The notes: a model not told the origin generated them from the letters alone. Counted from the first letter of the stretch, positions 12,548 through 22,029 are shown. The stretch is 64,000 nt of DNA from Stenotrophomonas rhizophila (GCF_003651185.1 NZ_RCDC01000004.1:330541-394540); one strand, 5' to 3'. Program-made: numbers and translations.

Positions 12548-14050
12548 TCAGCCGCGATACAGCGGCGTGAGGGCGTCGAGATGACGCAGGAAACGTGCAT
12601 ACGCGGTGGCATAGGCCTGGGCGCGCGCCGGATCCGGGCGCGCGGACAGCTGCGGCGCGAGCGCGACATGCTGGTCAGCGATAGCGGCGATGGAGGTGGC
12701 ATCACCGCGTGCCTTGCCGAAGGCCCACAGGGCCTGCAATGCGGCGCCGAACGCCGCGCCTTCGGCGTGGATCGGCACATCCACCGGCAGGCCGAATACA
12801 TCGGCCACCAGTTGCCGCCACTCGGTGCTGTTGCTGCCACCGCCGGTCAGCACGATGCGCTCGAACGACATGCCGGCGCCCACGAAGGCATCGAAGCCGT
12901 ACTTCAGGCTGTACGTCGCCCCTTCCATGGCCGCGCGATAGAAATGCGCCGGGGTCATGTTGGTGGTGTCCAGCCCCGCCAGCACGCCCTTGCCGAGCGG
13001 CAGATCCGGCGTGCGCTCGCCGTTGAGGAACGGCAGCATCACCAGGCCGTCGGCGCCGGGCGACGTGGCGCGCAGGTGGCCATCGCCGTAGCGGGTGCTG
13101 AAGCCGAAGGCGTCGGCGACCTGTTCGGTCACCACCGTGCAGTTCATCGTGCAGATCAGGGGCAGCCAGCCGCCGGTGGAGGAGCAGAACGCGGCCCACG
13201 CCCCGTCGGGATCGACCACGGGCGTGTCGGAGTAGGCAAACAGGGTGCCCGAGGTGCCCAGGCTCATCGCCAAGCGGCCCGGTGCAACGCAGCCGGTACC
13301 GATGGCCGCCATCATGTTGTCACCGCCCCCAACGGCAACCTTCACGGTGTTAGGCAGCCCCAGTCTGGCCGCCGCGGCCGGATCGATGTCGAACAGCTCG
13401 TCGGGCGCGGCGATGCGCGGCAGGCAGAGCGCAAGGTCACGCTCCGGATCGGTCGCACGCAGCAACTCGGCCGACCACGTGCGGGTGCGCACGTCCAGCC
13501 AGCCCGTGCCCGACGCATCCCCGTATTCGCAGAAGCGCTGGCCGGTCAGCATGAGGTTGAGATAGTCGTGCGGCAGCAGGATCGTAGCGAGCCGGGCGTA
13601 GGCGTCGGGCCGGTGCGTCTTCGTCCAGGGCAGTTTGGACGCGGTGTAACCGGTAAGGACGGGGTTGCCGGCGAGCGCGATGGTGCGCGCTGTTCCGCCG
13701 ACCGCCTCCATGATCTGCACGCACTCGGCCGAGGTGCTGGTGTCGCACCACAGTTTGGCCGGTGCCAGGACCTGCCCGGCGGCGTCGACGGGTACGAAGC
13801 CGTGCTGTTGGCCCGAGACCGCCAGCGCGCAGATGCGGGACCTGATCTTGGAATCGATCGCACGGAAGCAGGCCTGAAGGGCTGCGACCCATGCTGCCGG
13901 GTCCTGTTCACGGCTGCCATCGGCAGTGGAGGTCAGTTCCAGGGGCGCGCTGGCGCTGGCAATGAGATGCCGCCCGGCAGGGTCGTACACCACGACTTTC
14001 AAACTCTGCGTACCTGCATCGATTCCGGCAACCAGATCCATGTAGTCCAT
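12548..14050 (-). CDS. xylB: Xylulokinase
   Basis: Phosphorylates D-xylulose to xylulose-5-phosphate. FGGY-family kinase of about 500 residues, starting [15 protein letters not shown] (phosphate-1 motif near the N-terminus), with [16 protein letters not shown] (catalytic Asp) and the adenosine motif [11 protein letters not shown]. Two ATGs are possible, at 14050 and 14041. A longer reading from 14080 would begin inside the operator palindrome and is unlikely. It is the first gene of the operon with xylA and the GH3 lipoprotein and is preceded by the palindromic box at 14066-14079. Confidence 0.95.
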   Translation of the reverse strand: MDYMDLVAGIDAGTQSLKVVVYDPAGRHLIASASAPLELTSTADGSREQDPAAWVAALQACFRAIDSKIRSRICALAVSGQQHGFVPVDAAGQVLAPAKLWCDTSTSAECVQIMEAVGGTARTIALAGNPVLTGYTASKLPWTKTHRPDAYARLATILLPHDYLNLMLTGQRFCEYGDASGTGWLDVRTRTWSAELLRATDPERDLALCLPRIAAPDELFDIDPAAAARLGLPNTVKVAVGGGDNMMAAIGTGCVAPGRLAMSLGTSGTLFAYSDTPVVDPDGAWAAFCSSTGGWLPLICTMNCTVVTEQVADAFGFSTRYGDGHLRATSPGADGLVMLPFLNGERTPDLPLGKGVLAGLDTTNMTPAHFYRAAMEGATYSLKYGFDAFVGAGMSFERIVLTGGGSNSTEWRQLVADVFGLPVDVPIHAEGAAFGAALQALWAFGKARGDATSIAAIADQHVALAPQLSARPDPARAQAYATAYARFLRHLDALTPLYRG

Positions 14051-14065
14051 CCCGTGGGTGTTTGA

Positions 14066-14079
14066 AGGTAGCGCTACCA
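14066..14079. promoter_or_regulatory. LacI-type (XylR-like) operator upstream of xylB
   Basis: The minus strand reads TGGTAGCGCTACCT, a 12-bp perfect palindrome (GGTAGCGCTACC) that differs by one end base from the box before the TonB receptor. It lies 15 bp before the xylB ATG, where a bound repressor would block transcription or initiation. It closely matches the xyl-box described for xylan genes in Xanthomonas. That one of the two LacI proteins binds it is inference. Confidence 0.8.
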
Positions 14080-14105
14080 TTTCCGGGCAACAGCGTGCGT
14101 CTGTG

Positions 14106-15635
14106 CTATGCCAAGGCGGAGGCCCGCGGCCATACGTCCTGCGCCGCTTTGCAGTAGCGTTCGATGAACGCTGCCTGCGACGGCATCGTCGCGAGCGCCT
14201 GCTCCACCGGCTGGCGGATCCGCATCAACAGCGTGCGCAGGTCCGCGTCCCCGATGGCGGCTGCAAGCGGATGCGCAGGTCCCGGCTGGATCCCCTGCCC
14301 CATCAGCACGCTCGTCCAGGAGTCGACCCGGAACAGCTCGCCGGGGTCCTGCCAGGCATGCGCACGTTCGCGCCAGGCACGCAGCCGGACCGCAAGCGAT
14401 TCGGGCAGTTCCATCTCACGACAGGCCTTCCACATCGGCTCGTCGCGCTGGTTGGCGTGGTAGTGCAGGATGATGAAGTCGCGCACGTGCTCCATCTCCT
14501 GCCGGCTGACCTCGTTGTACAAGTCCACCAGCGCCGGGCTGATGCCGTCGGACGGGAACAGCTGGATCAGGCGTACCACCGCGCTGATGGTCAGGTGGAT
14601 GCTGGTCGATTCCAGCGGCTCGATGAAACCACTGGCAAGCCCGAGTGCCACCACGTTCTTGTTCCAGGCCTTCAACCGCCTTCCGCTGCGGAACGGCACC
14701 AGCCAGGGGTCGCGCAGGGGCGGGCCGTCAACGTCGCGCAGCAGCTTGGCGTGCGCCTCGTCATCGGACATGTGGCGGCTGGAGAACACCAGCCCGCAGC
14801 CGACCCGGTGCTGAAGCGCGATGTGCCACCGCCACCCGGCTTCGTGTGCGATGGCGCGGGTGTACGGAACCGGCGATCCGACCGACGCGGTCTGCACCGC
14901 AACGGCACGATCACTGGGCAACCATTCGTGCCAGTCCTCATAGCCGGTATGCAGGGTCTGCTCGGTCAACAGGCCGCGGAAGCCCGTGCAGTCGATGAAC
15001 AGGTCGCCCTCGATGACCTGTCCGTCTTCCAGCACCAGCGATTGAACGGCGCCGTCGTGGGCATGTTGGCGGACCTCGCGGATCTTGCCTTCCACCCGTC
15101 GCAGCCCGTGGCCTTCGGCTTTGCGGCGCAGGAATTTCGCGTAGAGCCCGGCGTCGAAGTGATAGGCGTAGTTGACCTGGGGCTGGCTCTGCAGCGAGAA
15201 CCGGTCTTGCCGCGAGGCCGCGCTTTCCAGGCAGAAATCGCCCAGGTCCGATGGCATCCCGCGGCGCAGGCTGTCCAGCCAGAAATGGTGGAACGGCGTG
15301 GCCCAGGTCCCCTGCCCGATCGTGCCGAACGGATGGATGAAACGCTCCCCGGGGCGACGCCAGTTCTCGAACGAGATCGAGAGCTTGAACGTGCCGGCGA
15401 CGGCCTGCAGGAACTCCTGCTCATCGATCTGCAGAAAACGGTGGAACGTGCGGATGGGGGGCACGGTCGACTCGCCGACACCCACCGTACCGATCTGCTC
15501 GGACTCCACCAGGGTGATGTCCAGCTGGTCGCGGAACTGGTGCGCCAGCGCACAGCCGGCCAGCCAGCCAGCGGTGCCGCCACCGGCGATGACGATCTTG
15601 CGGATCCGTCCCTGCGTTGTGTTCGCCACGTTCAA
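14106..15635 (-). CDS. Tryptophan halogenase family flavoprotein
   Basis: FAD-dependent halogenase-like protein of about 509 residues. It has the FAD motif GGGTAGW, the GVGESTVPP block, a Lys (residue 84, TFKLSI) at the place of the halogenase active-site lysine, and GWRWHIALQ, which keeps WxWxI but has Ala where halogenases have Pro. No ATG fits. TTG at 15635 has a TGGGAG ribosome-binding site 7 bases upstream and follows the cupin stop by 13 bp, so I take it as start. It is last in the operon receptor-SapC-cupin-halogenase. Such proteins accompany TonB receptors in Xanthomonadaceae and Caulobacter; whether they halogenate anything there is unknown. Confidence 0.87.
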   Translation of the reverse strand: MNVANTTQGRIRKIVIAGGGTAGWLAGCALAHQFRDQLDITLVESEQIGTVGVGESTVPPIRTFHRFLQIDEQEFLQAVAGTFKLSISFENWRRPGERFIHPFGTIGQGTWATPFHHFWLDSLRRGMPSDLGDFCLESAASRQDRFSLQSQPQVNYAYHFDAGLYAKFLRRKAEGHGLRRVEGKIREVRQHAHDGAVQSLVLEDGQVIEGDLFIDCTGFRGLLTEQTLHTGYEDWHEWLPSDRAVAVQTASVGSPVPYTRAIAHEAGWRWHIALQHRVGCGLVFSSRHMSDDEAHAKLLRDVDGPPLRDPWLVPFRSGRRLKAWNKNVVALGLASGFIEPLESTSIHLTISAVVRLIQLFPSDGISPALVDLYNEVSRQEMEHVRDFIILHYHANQRDEPMWKACREMELPESLAVRLRAWRERAHAWQDPGELFRVDSWTSVLMGQGIQPGPAHPLAAAIGDADLRTLLMRIRQPVEQALATMPSQAAFIERYCKAAQDVWPRASALA

Positions 15636-15648
15636 TGCGGTGCTCCCA

Positions 15649-16668
15649 TCAGCGGTTGAGTCGAGCCAGCAGCTGCGCGCGCATGCGGCGCGCCTGCGTC
15701 TCGTCGAAGGGTGCCAGCGCGCCCCGGGCGGCGTCGGGCAGGTGTTGCCCTGCACGCTCACCCGGGCCGAAGACGTAGTACTCGAAGATCGTTGCCCAGG
15801 CCTGCTTCTCGCGCGGGGGCAGATCGCGCACCGCCCACATCGCGTGATGGAGTGCCGGCAGCGGCGAGGACAGGAAGGCCGGCGAACTGCGCCACCAGTA
15901 GTTCACCAGCACATTGAACAGCGCGAGGCTGCGCACGTGGTGCCACCACAGGCTCGGAATGAAGATCGCATCACCCGGTTCCAGCACGGCGGTCTGTGCG
16001 CTTGCCAATGCATTACGGAACCGGGGGTGGCGCGCGAAGTCCGGGCGGTCGATATCCACCACGCTGACCACCTGCCCCCCCGGCGTGGGGTCCAGCGGGC
16101 CCGGGTACAGGTTGTCGATCTGCTCCGGCGGAAACAACGTGAACCGGCGCCGGCCCACCGCGCAGCACGCCAGGTTGTCGGGCGTGTCGAAATGGCAGGA
16201 GGCGGTCACGCGGTTGCCGATCCAGATGCTCGCTGAAGCGTCGATGCCCTGCCCGGCCAGGCCGGCATCGTTGTGCTGCGCGAAGCCGGGCAGTGCCCGC
16301 TCGATCAGCAGGGAGGCGACATAGTAGGTGGGCGGCCGCGGTGCCTCGAGGGTGGCTTCAATGTCGTCCAGCACCTGCGTCAGCAATCCACGCCGGACCT
16401 CGACGTTCAACCGGGTGAAATCCTCGTTATAGAACGGGCGCCCCTCGATCTCCGGCCCGCCGAAGGAATACGGGACCGGCACACCTGCCTCGAAGCCGCG
16501 CAGATAGCCCAGTGCCGCCTGCGTGGAGCGCAAACCTGCCTGCACCATCGGCCAGTCGCGCGCGATGCCGCGCAGCACCACCGGCTCGCCGGCATCCACC
16601 AGCGCCTCCAGCGGAAGCGCGCCAGGCTCCAGGCCTTCCAGTGTCCGCATGGCAATGCCGTCCAGCAC
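15649..16668 (-). CDS. Cupin-like (JmjC / cupin_8 type) protein
   Basis: About 339 residues resembling Fe(II)/2-oxoglutarate hydroxylases of the JmjC/cupin_8 group. ASCHFDTPDNLACCAVGRRRFTLFPP resembles the metal-binding HxD strand and following core, and EPGDAIFIPSLWWHHVRSL supplies the second His. GTG at 16668 has an AGGA element upstream; ATG at 16650 is an alternative 18 bases later. It starts 3 bp after the SapC gene and is part of the TonB-receptor operon. The target, protein or sugar, cannot be deduced. Confidence 0.82.
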   Translation of the reverse strand: MLDGIAMRTLEGLEPGALPLEALVDAGEPVVLRGIARDWPMVQAGLRSTQAALGYLRGFEAGVPVPYSFGGPEIEGRPFYNEDFTRLNVEVRRGLLTQVLDDIEATLEAPRPPTYYVASLLIERALPGFAQHNDAGLAGQGIDASASIWIGNRVTASCHFDTPDNLACCAVGRRRFTLFPPEQIDNLYPGPLDPTPGGQVVSVVDIDRPDFARHPRFRNALASAQTAVLEPGDAIFIPSLWWHHVRSLALFNVLVNYWWRSSPAFLSSPLPALHHAMWAVRDLPPREKQAWATIFEYYVFGPGERAGQHLPDAARGALAPFDETQARRMRAQLLARLNR

Positions 16669-16671
16669 CGG

Positions 16672-17430
16672 TCAGTTCCTGCCCGCCGCAGCGGCGGCAT
16701 CCTGCAGACGCAGGCGTTTCTGTTTCTCTGCGATCAGGCGACGCATGTTGTGCAGCGACGCCAGCATCAGGTACGCACCTTCCAGGTAGCCGGCGCGATT
16801 GAGTTCGGCCAGCGCCGGACCGTCCAGCTGGGCAAGCCGGTCACGGTCGATGGCGTGCAGGCCGTTGACACCGACCCGATGCTCCTGGGCAACCTGCACG
16901 TCGAGCGTGATCGGTTGAATGAGGTCTTTCGCATCCAGCTCGGCAAACATCGCCGCCCCGAAGGCGTGTCCCTCGTGGATACCACGCAGCACGCCTGCGA
17001 TGTGGTCCAGATAAGGTGTGTTGCCCCCCTGCGGCAGGAATACCGGCTCGCCCTGCATCGCCGTCACGCGCGGGTGATCCAGATCCACGTGCAGCACCGC
17101 TTCCTGGGTGAGCGTGCCATCGATCTGGTTCTCCTGGAAGCCGATCAGGAACGGCCCCTTGGCCGCCGCCCCGGGCAGGTAGGACGCATTCCATCGGCCG
17201 TCCTGCAGGTAAAGATTCTCGTGCTGCTCGAACCCGAGCAGGACCACGGACTGCCACTGGCCCGTGGCGGCGTCCTTGCGAAGGAAAATGGGATATTCCC
17301 GCTGCAGTTCGGCGAACTCGCTCGGGTAGGCCGGCACCATGCCGACCGCATCGCCGAACGCGGGCCCGAAATCGGTGGCCACGCGCAGATCGCGGTGGGC
17401 GATGTTGTTGAGCATTTCGTAACGCGGCAT
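16672..17430 (-). CDS. SapC family protein
   Basis: A 252-residue SapC-like protein (MPRYEMLNNIAHRDLRV start; PAYPSEFAELQREYPIFLRKD and PFLIGFQENQIDGTL blocks). No signal peptide or membrane helix is visible. SapC proteins were named for a Campylobacter surface-layer association, but the TonB-receptor-linked forms have no proven function. It lies between the receptor, across a 68-bp gap holding a strong hairpin, and the cupin gene, with a GGGAAG ribosome-binding site just before its ATG. Confidence 0.85.
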   Translation of the reverse strand: MPRYEMLNNIAHRDLRVATDFGPAFGDAVGMVPAYPSEFAELQREYPIFLRKDAATGQWQSVVLLGFEQHENLYLQDGRWNASYLPGAAAKGPFLIGFQENQIDGTLTQEAVLHVDLDHPRVTAMQGEPVFLPQGGNTPYLDHIAGVLRGIHEGHAFGAAMFAELDAKDLIQPITLDVQVAQEHRVGVNGLHAIDRDRLAQLDGPALAELNRAGYLEGAYLMLASLHNMRRLIAEKQKRLRLQDAAAAAGRN

Positions 17431-17463
17431 GGTGTTCTTCCCACCCCATCAGGACCCTTGAAC

Positions 17464-17491
17464 GGGTGCCGCTGCCAGGGCAGCGGCACCC
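17464..17491 (-). terminator. Strong intercistronic hairpin between receptor and sapC-like gene
   Basis: GGGTGCCGCTGC and its exact reverse complement GCAGCGGCACCC are separated by four bases, a 12-bp perfect GC-rich stem starting 7 bp after the receptor stop. On the transcribed (minus) strand no run of T follows. It is therefore more likely a partial terminator or an mRNA-stabilising element that lowers expression of the three downstream genes than a full intrinsic terminator. Confidence 0.7.
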
Positions 17492-17498
17492 CCACACG

Positions 17499-20400
17499 TC
17501 AGAACCTGTAACGAACGCCGAGCATGTAACGCGGGCTCTGGTCAGCCAGCTTCACGATCATCTGCGAGGTGCGCGAGCGCCAACGGACGTCCTCACCGGT
17601 CAGGTTGATCGCTTCCAGGCCGAACGACCAGTGATCGTCCAGCGTGTAGTTCACGCTGAGATCCCACTGTTCGTACGCCTCCACGTAGTACGGATTCCGG
17701 CTGGCCCCCTGGTTGGCCAGAATCAGATACTGGTCACGCCAGTTCCACGCCAAGCGGACCGACCAACCGTATTTTTCGTACATTAGCACGGCGTTTGCGG
17801 TGTCACTGAGGCCGGTCAAGGCGAACTGGTCGATGGCCGGGTCGCCCCCGTTGTTGTAGCCGACATCGCCGTTCACGAGGGTGTAGTTGGCGAGGACGCC
17901 AAAGCCGGTATCGCCGAAGAAGTACTGGCCACCCAGCTCCCAGCCATGCAGCTTGGCCTGGTTCTGGTTGATGGGTCGGTTGACGTTGAACGCATAGAGC
18001 GGGTCATCACCTTCCCCGTACAGATCGTAGGCCGCTTCGGTGGCCAGCACCTGCGCGTCGGTTCCGTTATAGGCGCCCAACCCGGCCGGGTTGTTGCGCA
18101 ACAGGGCCAGCGCGGTGAACAGGGCCGTATCGTTGGCCGAGCAGGCCGCCGCATTGGCCGCACCGACCTGGGTGATGCAGGCGCCGCTGTTGAGGAAGGC
18201 CAACGCGGCCTGCGCATCCGGACCGGCGGTGGGATCCCTCAGCCCATACAGATTCTCCTGCACGATCGTGTTGCCGATGAAGTTGTTGACGGACTTGTTC
18301 CAGTAGGTCAACGACACGTAGCTCGCATCGGCGAAGTACCACTCCAGTGCCAGGTCGAGGTTGTCGGACTCCAGCGGCTTCAGCTGCGGGTTCTGCGCGG
18401 TGCCGCTGGCCCGCGAAGACGGATCGATCAGCACCGAGCCAAACGGCTGCTGTGCGGTCGGGCCTGCATAGAGATTGCCGATCGGCGCGCGCGCGATGCT
18501 CTTGCCGAACGAGACACGCCCCTTCAGGTTGTCCATGAGGTCGATGCTGAAATCGAGGTTGGGCAGGATGTAGCTGTAGCTGTTCTTCTCGGTGAACGGC
18601 TGTTGCTCATCGGACAGCACCACGCGGAAGTCGTTGTTGGACTGCCACTCGATGGCCTCCGGGATGGCGATGACCGACGTGGACACCACATCGGTGGTTT
18701 CATAGCGCACGCCCAGGCGGGTATTGGTGCGCAGGCCGCCCAGCTCGCCGTCCAGCTCGACCTGGAAATAGGCCGATTTCGTCTTTTCCTCCACCAGGTT
18801 GTCGGCGGCCCGCTGCGGGCTCACGCCAAGGCTGGCGCCATAGTTGTCCGCCGCCCATTGCGCCAGTCGGCCCGCATCGCCGCGCCAGGCGGTGAAGCTG
18901 TTGGCATTGAAGTCGTTGAACAACCCGACGATGTTGACCGGCTGCAGCAGGTCCATCAGCCCATTGGCCACATCCCCGTCGACGTTGGCCACGCCCCAGT
19001 CGCCCAGTGTGCTGTAATTTTCCGCGGCCTGGATGCGGTGGGTGGTCTGCTTGCTCGAGTCCACGCCAAACTGGAAGCGCCCCTTGTCGAAGCTCCACTC
19101 ACCGTCGATGCGCCCCTGCTTGATCTCGCTGACCTGGGTCTGCGAATTGATGCGCAGCACCTGCGAGCCGATCTCGCCCGGCACGAAGCCCGGGTTGACC
19201 ACGCCATTGGCTTTGGCGAGGGCATCGGCGGTGCTCGGGTACCAGACCTGGGTGCCCACCGGCAAGCCGTTGTTGAAGTTCATTTCCTGCACCCACGACC
19301 CACCGCAATGCGGCCCGGTGGTGCAGTTGTTGGTACCGGCGATGCTGCTGAAGATGGAGCCGCCCCCGGTGAGCGGATCGTTCGGCCGGCTTTCGTTCTT
19401 GGAATCGTGCGCGTCGAAGGTAAGCTTGAACCGGTCGGTGACGTTCCAGAGGGCGTTGAAGCCGAGCGATCCCAGCTTGTACTTCTGCATGCTGCGCTGC
19501 TGCTCAAGCCCGAAATCCTTGATGCCCGCGATTTCACGGATATAGACCGGCGTCGCGACCGCACCGCTGGTGTCGAACGTGACATCGGTGTAGTTGCTGT
19601 TCTGCAACCACATGCCCTGTTCGCCACGATTCTCGGTGATCTCGTTGGTCGAATAGGTGTAGTCCAGGGTCAGGGTCACCGCGTCGGTCGGCGCGAACTG
19701 CAGCACCGCCTGGCCATTGATGCGCTCACGCTCGAACTCGGAGAACGCATAGCGAAGGTCGTTCGGGCGACCGTACAGTGCGCCCACCGCCGGGGCATTG
19801 ACCACGGTCGGGTTGCCGGGCATCGTGCCGGTCCACGGCTGGATGTTCCAGTAGTTGTTGGTGGCCTGCACCGAGCCACCCTTGCGCTTCTGGTAGCTCG
19901 CACTCACGCCGACGCCGAAGGTCTTTTCCGGGTTGCTGTAGCTGAAAATGCCGGACAGTTCGGGCGTCAGGTCGTTGTCGAACGGCTGGCTCTGGTCGGA
20001 GACGACCTTCGCACCGGCACTGGCGACGGTGCCGTCATGATCGAACGGGCGTCCGGTCAGGATGTTGATGGTGGCGCCGATCCCACCGCTGGGGACATTG
20101 GCCTGGCTGGTCTTGTAGACCTCGATGCCATTGATGGATTCGGCGGCCAGCTGGGCGAAGTTGAAGGCACGGGTACCTCCGTCCACACCGCCGATGGCGA
20201 CCTGCCCGGACGCGCCGAACGCATCCGCGCCCGGCATCTGCCGCCCGTTGAGCGTGACCATGTTGAACTGTGGACCAAAGCCACGCGCGGTGACCTGTGC
20301 ACCTTCACCATCACGACGTTCGATGGAGATGCCGGTGATGCGTTGCAGCGATTCGGCCAGGTTGGTATCCGGGAACTTGCCGATATCCTCGGCACTGATG

Positions 20401-20630
20401 GCATCCACCACGCCGGCCGAGTCGCGTTTGATGTCCATCGCCTGGCTGAGGCTGTTGCGGATGCCGGTGACCTGCACGGTGTCCAGCTGGGTCGGGCTGG
20501 GCTGGGCCTGCGGCTGGGCGACGGCCGCGGGCGTTGGCGCGTCCTGTGCAAATGCAGGATTGATGACCAGGACGCCACCGACAAACGTGAACATGGCCCT
20601 GGAGGTGAACTTCGCCAGCGTGCGGCTCAT
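17499..20630 (-). CDS. TonB-dependent receptor, probable xylo-oligosaccharide transporter
   Basis: Outer-membrane TonB-dependent receptor of about 1043 residues, the large Xanthomonas/Caulobacter type. A signal peptide (MSRTLAKFTSRAMFTFVGG, ending PAFA-QDA) leads to LDTVQVTGIR, the plug (DAISAEDIGKFPDTNLAESLQRITG and VTLNGRQMPG) and a long barrel ending GVRYRF. No STN signalling domain is present. ATG at 20630 is chosen from the signal peptide. The gene heads the operon with the SapC, cupin and halogenase-like genes and has a perfect TGGTAGCGCTACCA operator 239 bp upstream. Placement among xylan genes points to decorated xylo-oligosaccharides as ligand, which is inference. Confidence 0.92.
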   Translation of the reverse strand: MSRTLAKFTSRAMFTFVGGVLVINPAFAQDAPTPAAVAQPQAQPSPTQLDTVQVTGIRNSLSQAMDIKRDSAGVVDAISAEDIGKFPDTNLAESLQRITGISIERRDGEGAQVTARGFGPQFNMVTLNGRQMPGADAFGASGQVAIGGVDGGTRAFNFAQLAAESINGIEVYKTSQANVPSGGIGATINILTGRPFDHDGTVASAGAKVVSDQSQPFDNDLTPELSGIFSYSNPEKTFGVGVSASYQKRKGGSVQATNNYWNIQPWTGTMPGNPTVVNAPAVGALYGRPNDLRYAFSEFERERINGQAVLQFAPTDAVTLTLDYTYSTNEITENRGEQGMWLQNSNYTDVTFDTSGAVATPVYIREIAGIKDFGLEQQRSMQKYKLGSLGFNALWNVTDRFKLTFDAHDSKNESRPNDPLTGGGSIFSSIAGTNNCTTGPHCGGSWVQEMNFNNGLPVGTQVWYPSTADALAKANGVVNPGFVPGEIGSQVLRINSQTQVSEIKQGRIDGEWSFDKGRFQFGVDSSKQTTHRIQAAENYSTLGDWGVANVDGDVANGLMDLLQPVNIVGLFNDFNANSFTAWRGDAGRLAQWAADNYGASLGVSPQRAADNLVEEKTKSAYFQVELDGELGGLRTNTRLGVRYETTDVVSTSVIAIPEAIEWQSNNDFRVVLSDEQQPFTEKNSYSYILPNLDFSIDLMDNLKGRVSFGKSIARAPIGNLYAGPTAQQPFGSVLIDPSSRASGTAQNPQLKPLESDNLDLALEWYFADASYVSLTYWNKSVNNFIGNTIVQENLYGLRDPTAGPDAQAALAFLNSGACITQVGAANAAACSANDTALFTALALLRNNPAGLGAYNGTDAQVLATEAAYDLYGEGDDPLYAFNVNRPINQNQAKLHGWELGGQYFFGDTGFGVLANYTLVNGDVGYNNGGDPAIDQFALTGLSDTANAVLMYEKYGWSVRLAWNWRDQYLILANQGASRNPYYVEAYEQWDLSVNYTLDDHWSFGLEAINLTGEDVRWRSRTSQMIVKLADQSPRYMLGVRYRF

Positions 20631-20868
20631 GAACGAGCCCCCCGGCCTTGGGTACGACGGAACGTAGAAGCGCTCATGACTCTCCCCTCTGACATAACGA
20701 TCGAATGGATGTACCGCCCCTCCTGGGGGCACGTACGGGCGATGCCCGTCTTCCACACCGAACATCGCAGCGCGCTGTGCGCTTGCTGCGACTCACACTC
20801 GCTTTCAGGCTTGCCAGAACAGCCGCGTGGTAAAGGGGGGGTACCCGTTGGCCCTTACCCCGGCCAAG

Positions 20869-20882
20869 TGGTAGCGCTACCA
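20869..20882. promoter_or_regulatory. Perfect LacI-type (XylR-like) operator between receptor and second LacI gene
   Basis: TGGTAGCGCTACCA is a perfect 14-bp palindrome in the 298-bp divergent region 20631-20928. It is 46 bp from the LacI start and 239 bp from the receptor start, so it could control both directions. It shares 13 of 14 bases with the box before xylB. The remaining bases towards the receptor hold no gene; the receptor mRNA may have a long leader. Confidence 0.85.
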
Positions 20883-20928
20883 TCACGTCACGGCCGCAGA
20901 CTAATCATCCGGGGTCGCGCTTGTCATC

Positions 20929-22017
20929 ATGCAGCGCAGCAAAGGAGCGTGTGTCCTGAAAAACAGCCAGAAAGTCGTGCGTCGGAAAGCCAGCGCCATC
21001 ACCATCGACGACGTCGCAGCGCACGCCGGCGTGTCCGCCATGACGGTGTCGCGCGTCATCAATGGCCATGCGGGCGTGCGTGACGGTAACCGCGAGCGCG
21101 TCATGCGCAGCGTGCTCGCACTGGACTACCGCCCCAATCTTGCGGCGAGCACACTGGCCGCGGCGCAGCACACCTGCATCGCACTGATCTATACCAACCC
21201 CAGCTCCAGCTACCTGCGCGAACTGCTGGTGGGCGCACTGCGCGGCTCCACCCGGGCAGCGGCACAGCTGGTGATCGCCACCTGGGATGAACTGGGCACC
21301 CAGCAACGTCGCGAGGCAGCACGGCAATTGTCCAACAGCGTGGCGGGCGTGATTCTTCCGCCGCCGCTGTGCGAATCACAGGAGATCGTCGACACCTTCG
21401 TGAGCGCCGGCATTCCCGTCGTCGCCATCGCATCCAGCCAGTTCAGCGACAGGCTCTCGTGCGTGCGCATTGATGATCGCCAGGCAAGCCACGACATGGT
21501 GTCGCATCTGATCGCTTACGGGCATGCCCGCATTGGCTACATCACCGGCGATCCGAATCAGACCGCCAGCGCGCACCGCTGGCAGGGCTACCGGGACGCC
21601 TTGGCTGACGCCGGCATCGGCTACGACGACAGCCTCGTCCAGCCGGGGTATTTCACCTACCGCTCCGGGCTGGAGGCGGCCGAACGGTTGTTGACGCTGC
21701 CCCAGCCGCCCAGCGCGATCTTCGCCAGCAACGATGACATGGCGTCGGCCGTGGTTTCCGTAGCGCATCGCCGCGGGTTGGAGGTGCCAGGGGATCTTTC
21801 GGTGGTGGGTTTCGACGACACCTCCGCGGCGACGATGGTGTGGCCGGAACTGACCACCCTCCATCAGCCGGTGGCCGAGATGGCGGACACCGCCGTCGAT
21901 ATCCTGCTGCGCGCGATCCGGCATCCCGCGTCCTCGGCGCGCGCGACCGTGAACCATGTGCTGCCCCACCAGCTGGTCACACGGGCGTCTGTCTCGAGGC
22001 CTTTGCTGGCCCTTTAG
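20929..22017 (+). CDS. LacI-family transcriptional regulator, xylan locus (second paralogue)
   Basis: Repressor of about 362 residues. The helix-turn-helix is TIDDVAAHAGVSAMTVSRVIN and the effector domain ends VVGFDDTSAATMVWPELTT. ATG at 20929 is used, but an AAAGGAG ribosome-binding site sits 8 bases before an in-frame CTG at 20956, a position that aligns with the preferred TTG start of the first paralogue, so the real start may be there. It is divergent from the TonB receptor operon with the operator between. The near-identical recognition helix suggests that both paralogues can read the same box. Confidence 0.92.
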   Translation: MQRSKGACVLKNSQKVVRRKASAITIDDVAAHAGVSAMTVSRVINGHAGVRDGNRERVMRSVLALDYRPNLAASTLAAAQHTCIALIYTNPSSSYLRELLVGALRGSTRAAAQLVIATWDELGTQQRREAARQLSNSVAGVILPPPLCESQEIVDTFVSAGIPVVAIASSQFSDRLSCVRIDDRQASHDMVSHLIAYGHARIGYITGDPNQTASAHRWQGYRDALADAGIGYDDSLVQPGYFTYRSGLEAAERLLTLPQPPSAIFASNDDMASAVVSVAHRRGLEVPGDLSVVGFDDTSAATMVWPELTTLHQPVAEMADTAVDILLRAIRHPASSARATVNHVLPHQLVTRASVSRPLLAL

Positions 22018-22029
22018 CCAGCGGCTGCC

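Noticed and set aside
17946..21083. Plus-strand open frame of over 1000 codons opposite the TonB receptor
   Set aside because: It is antisense to a clear receptor gene and composed of Arg/Val/His-rich sequence without domains; long antisense frames are expected at this GC content.
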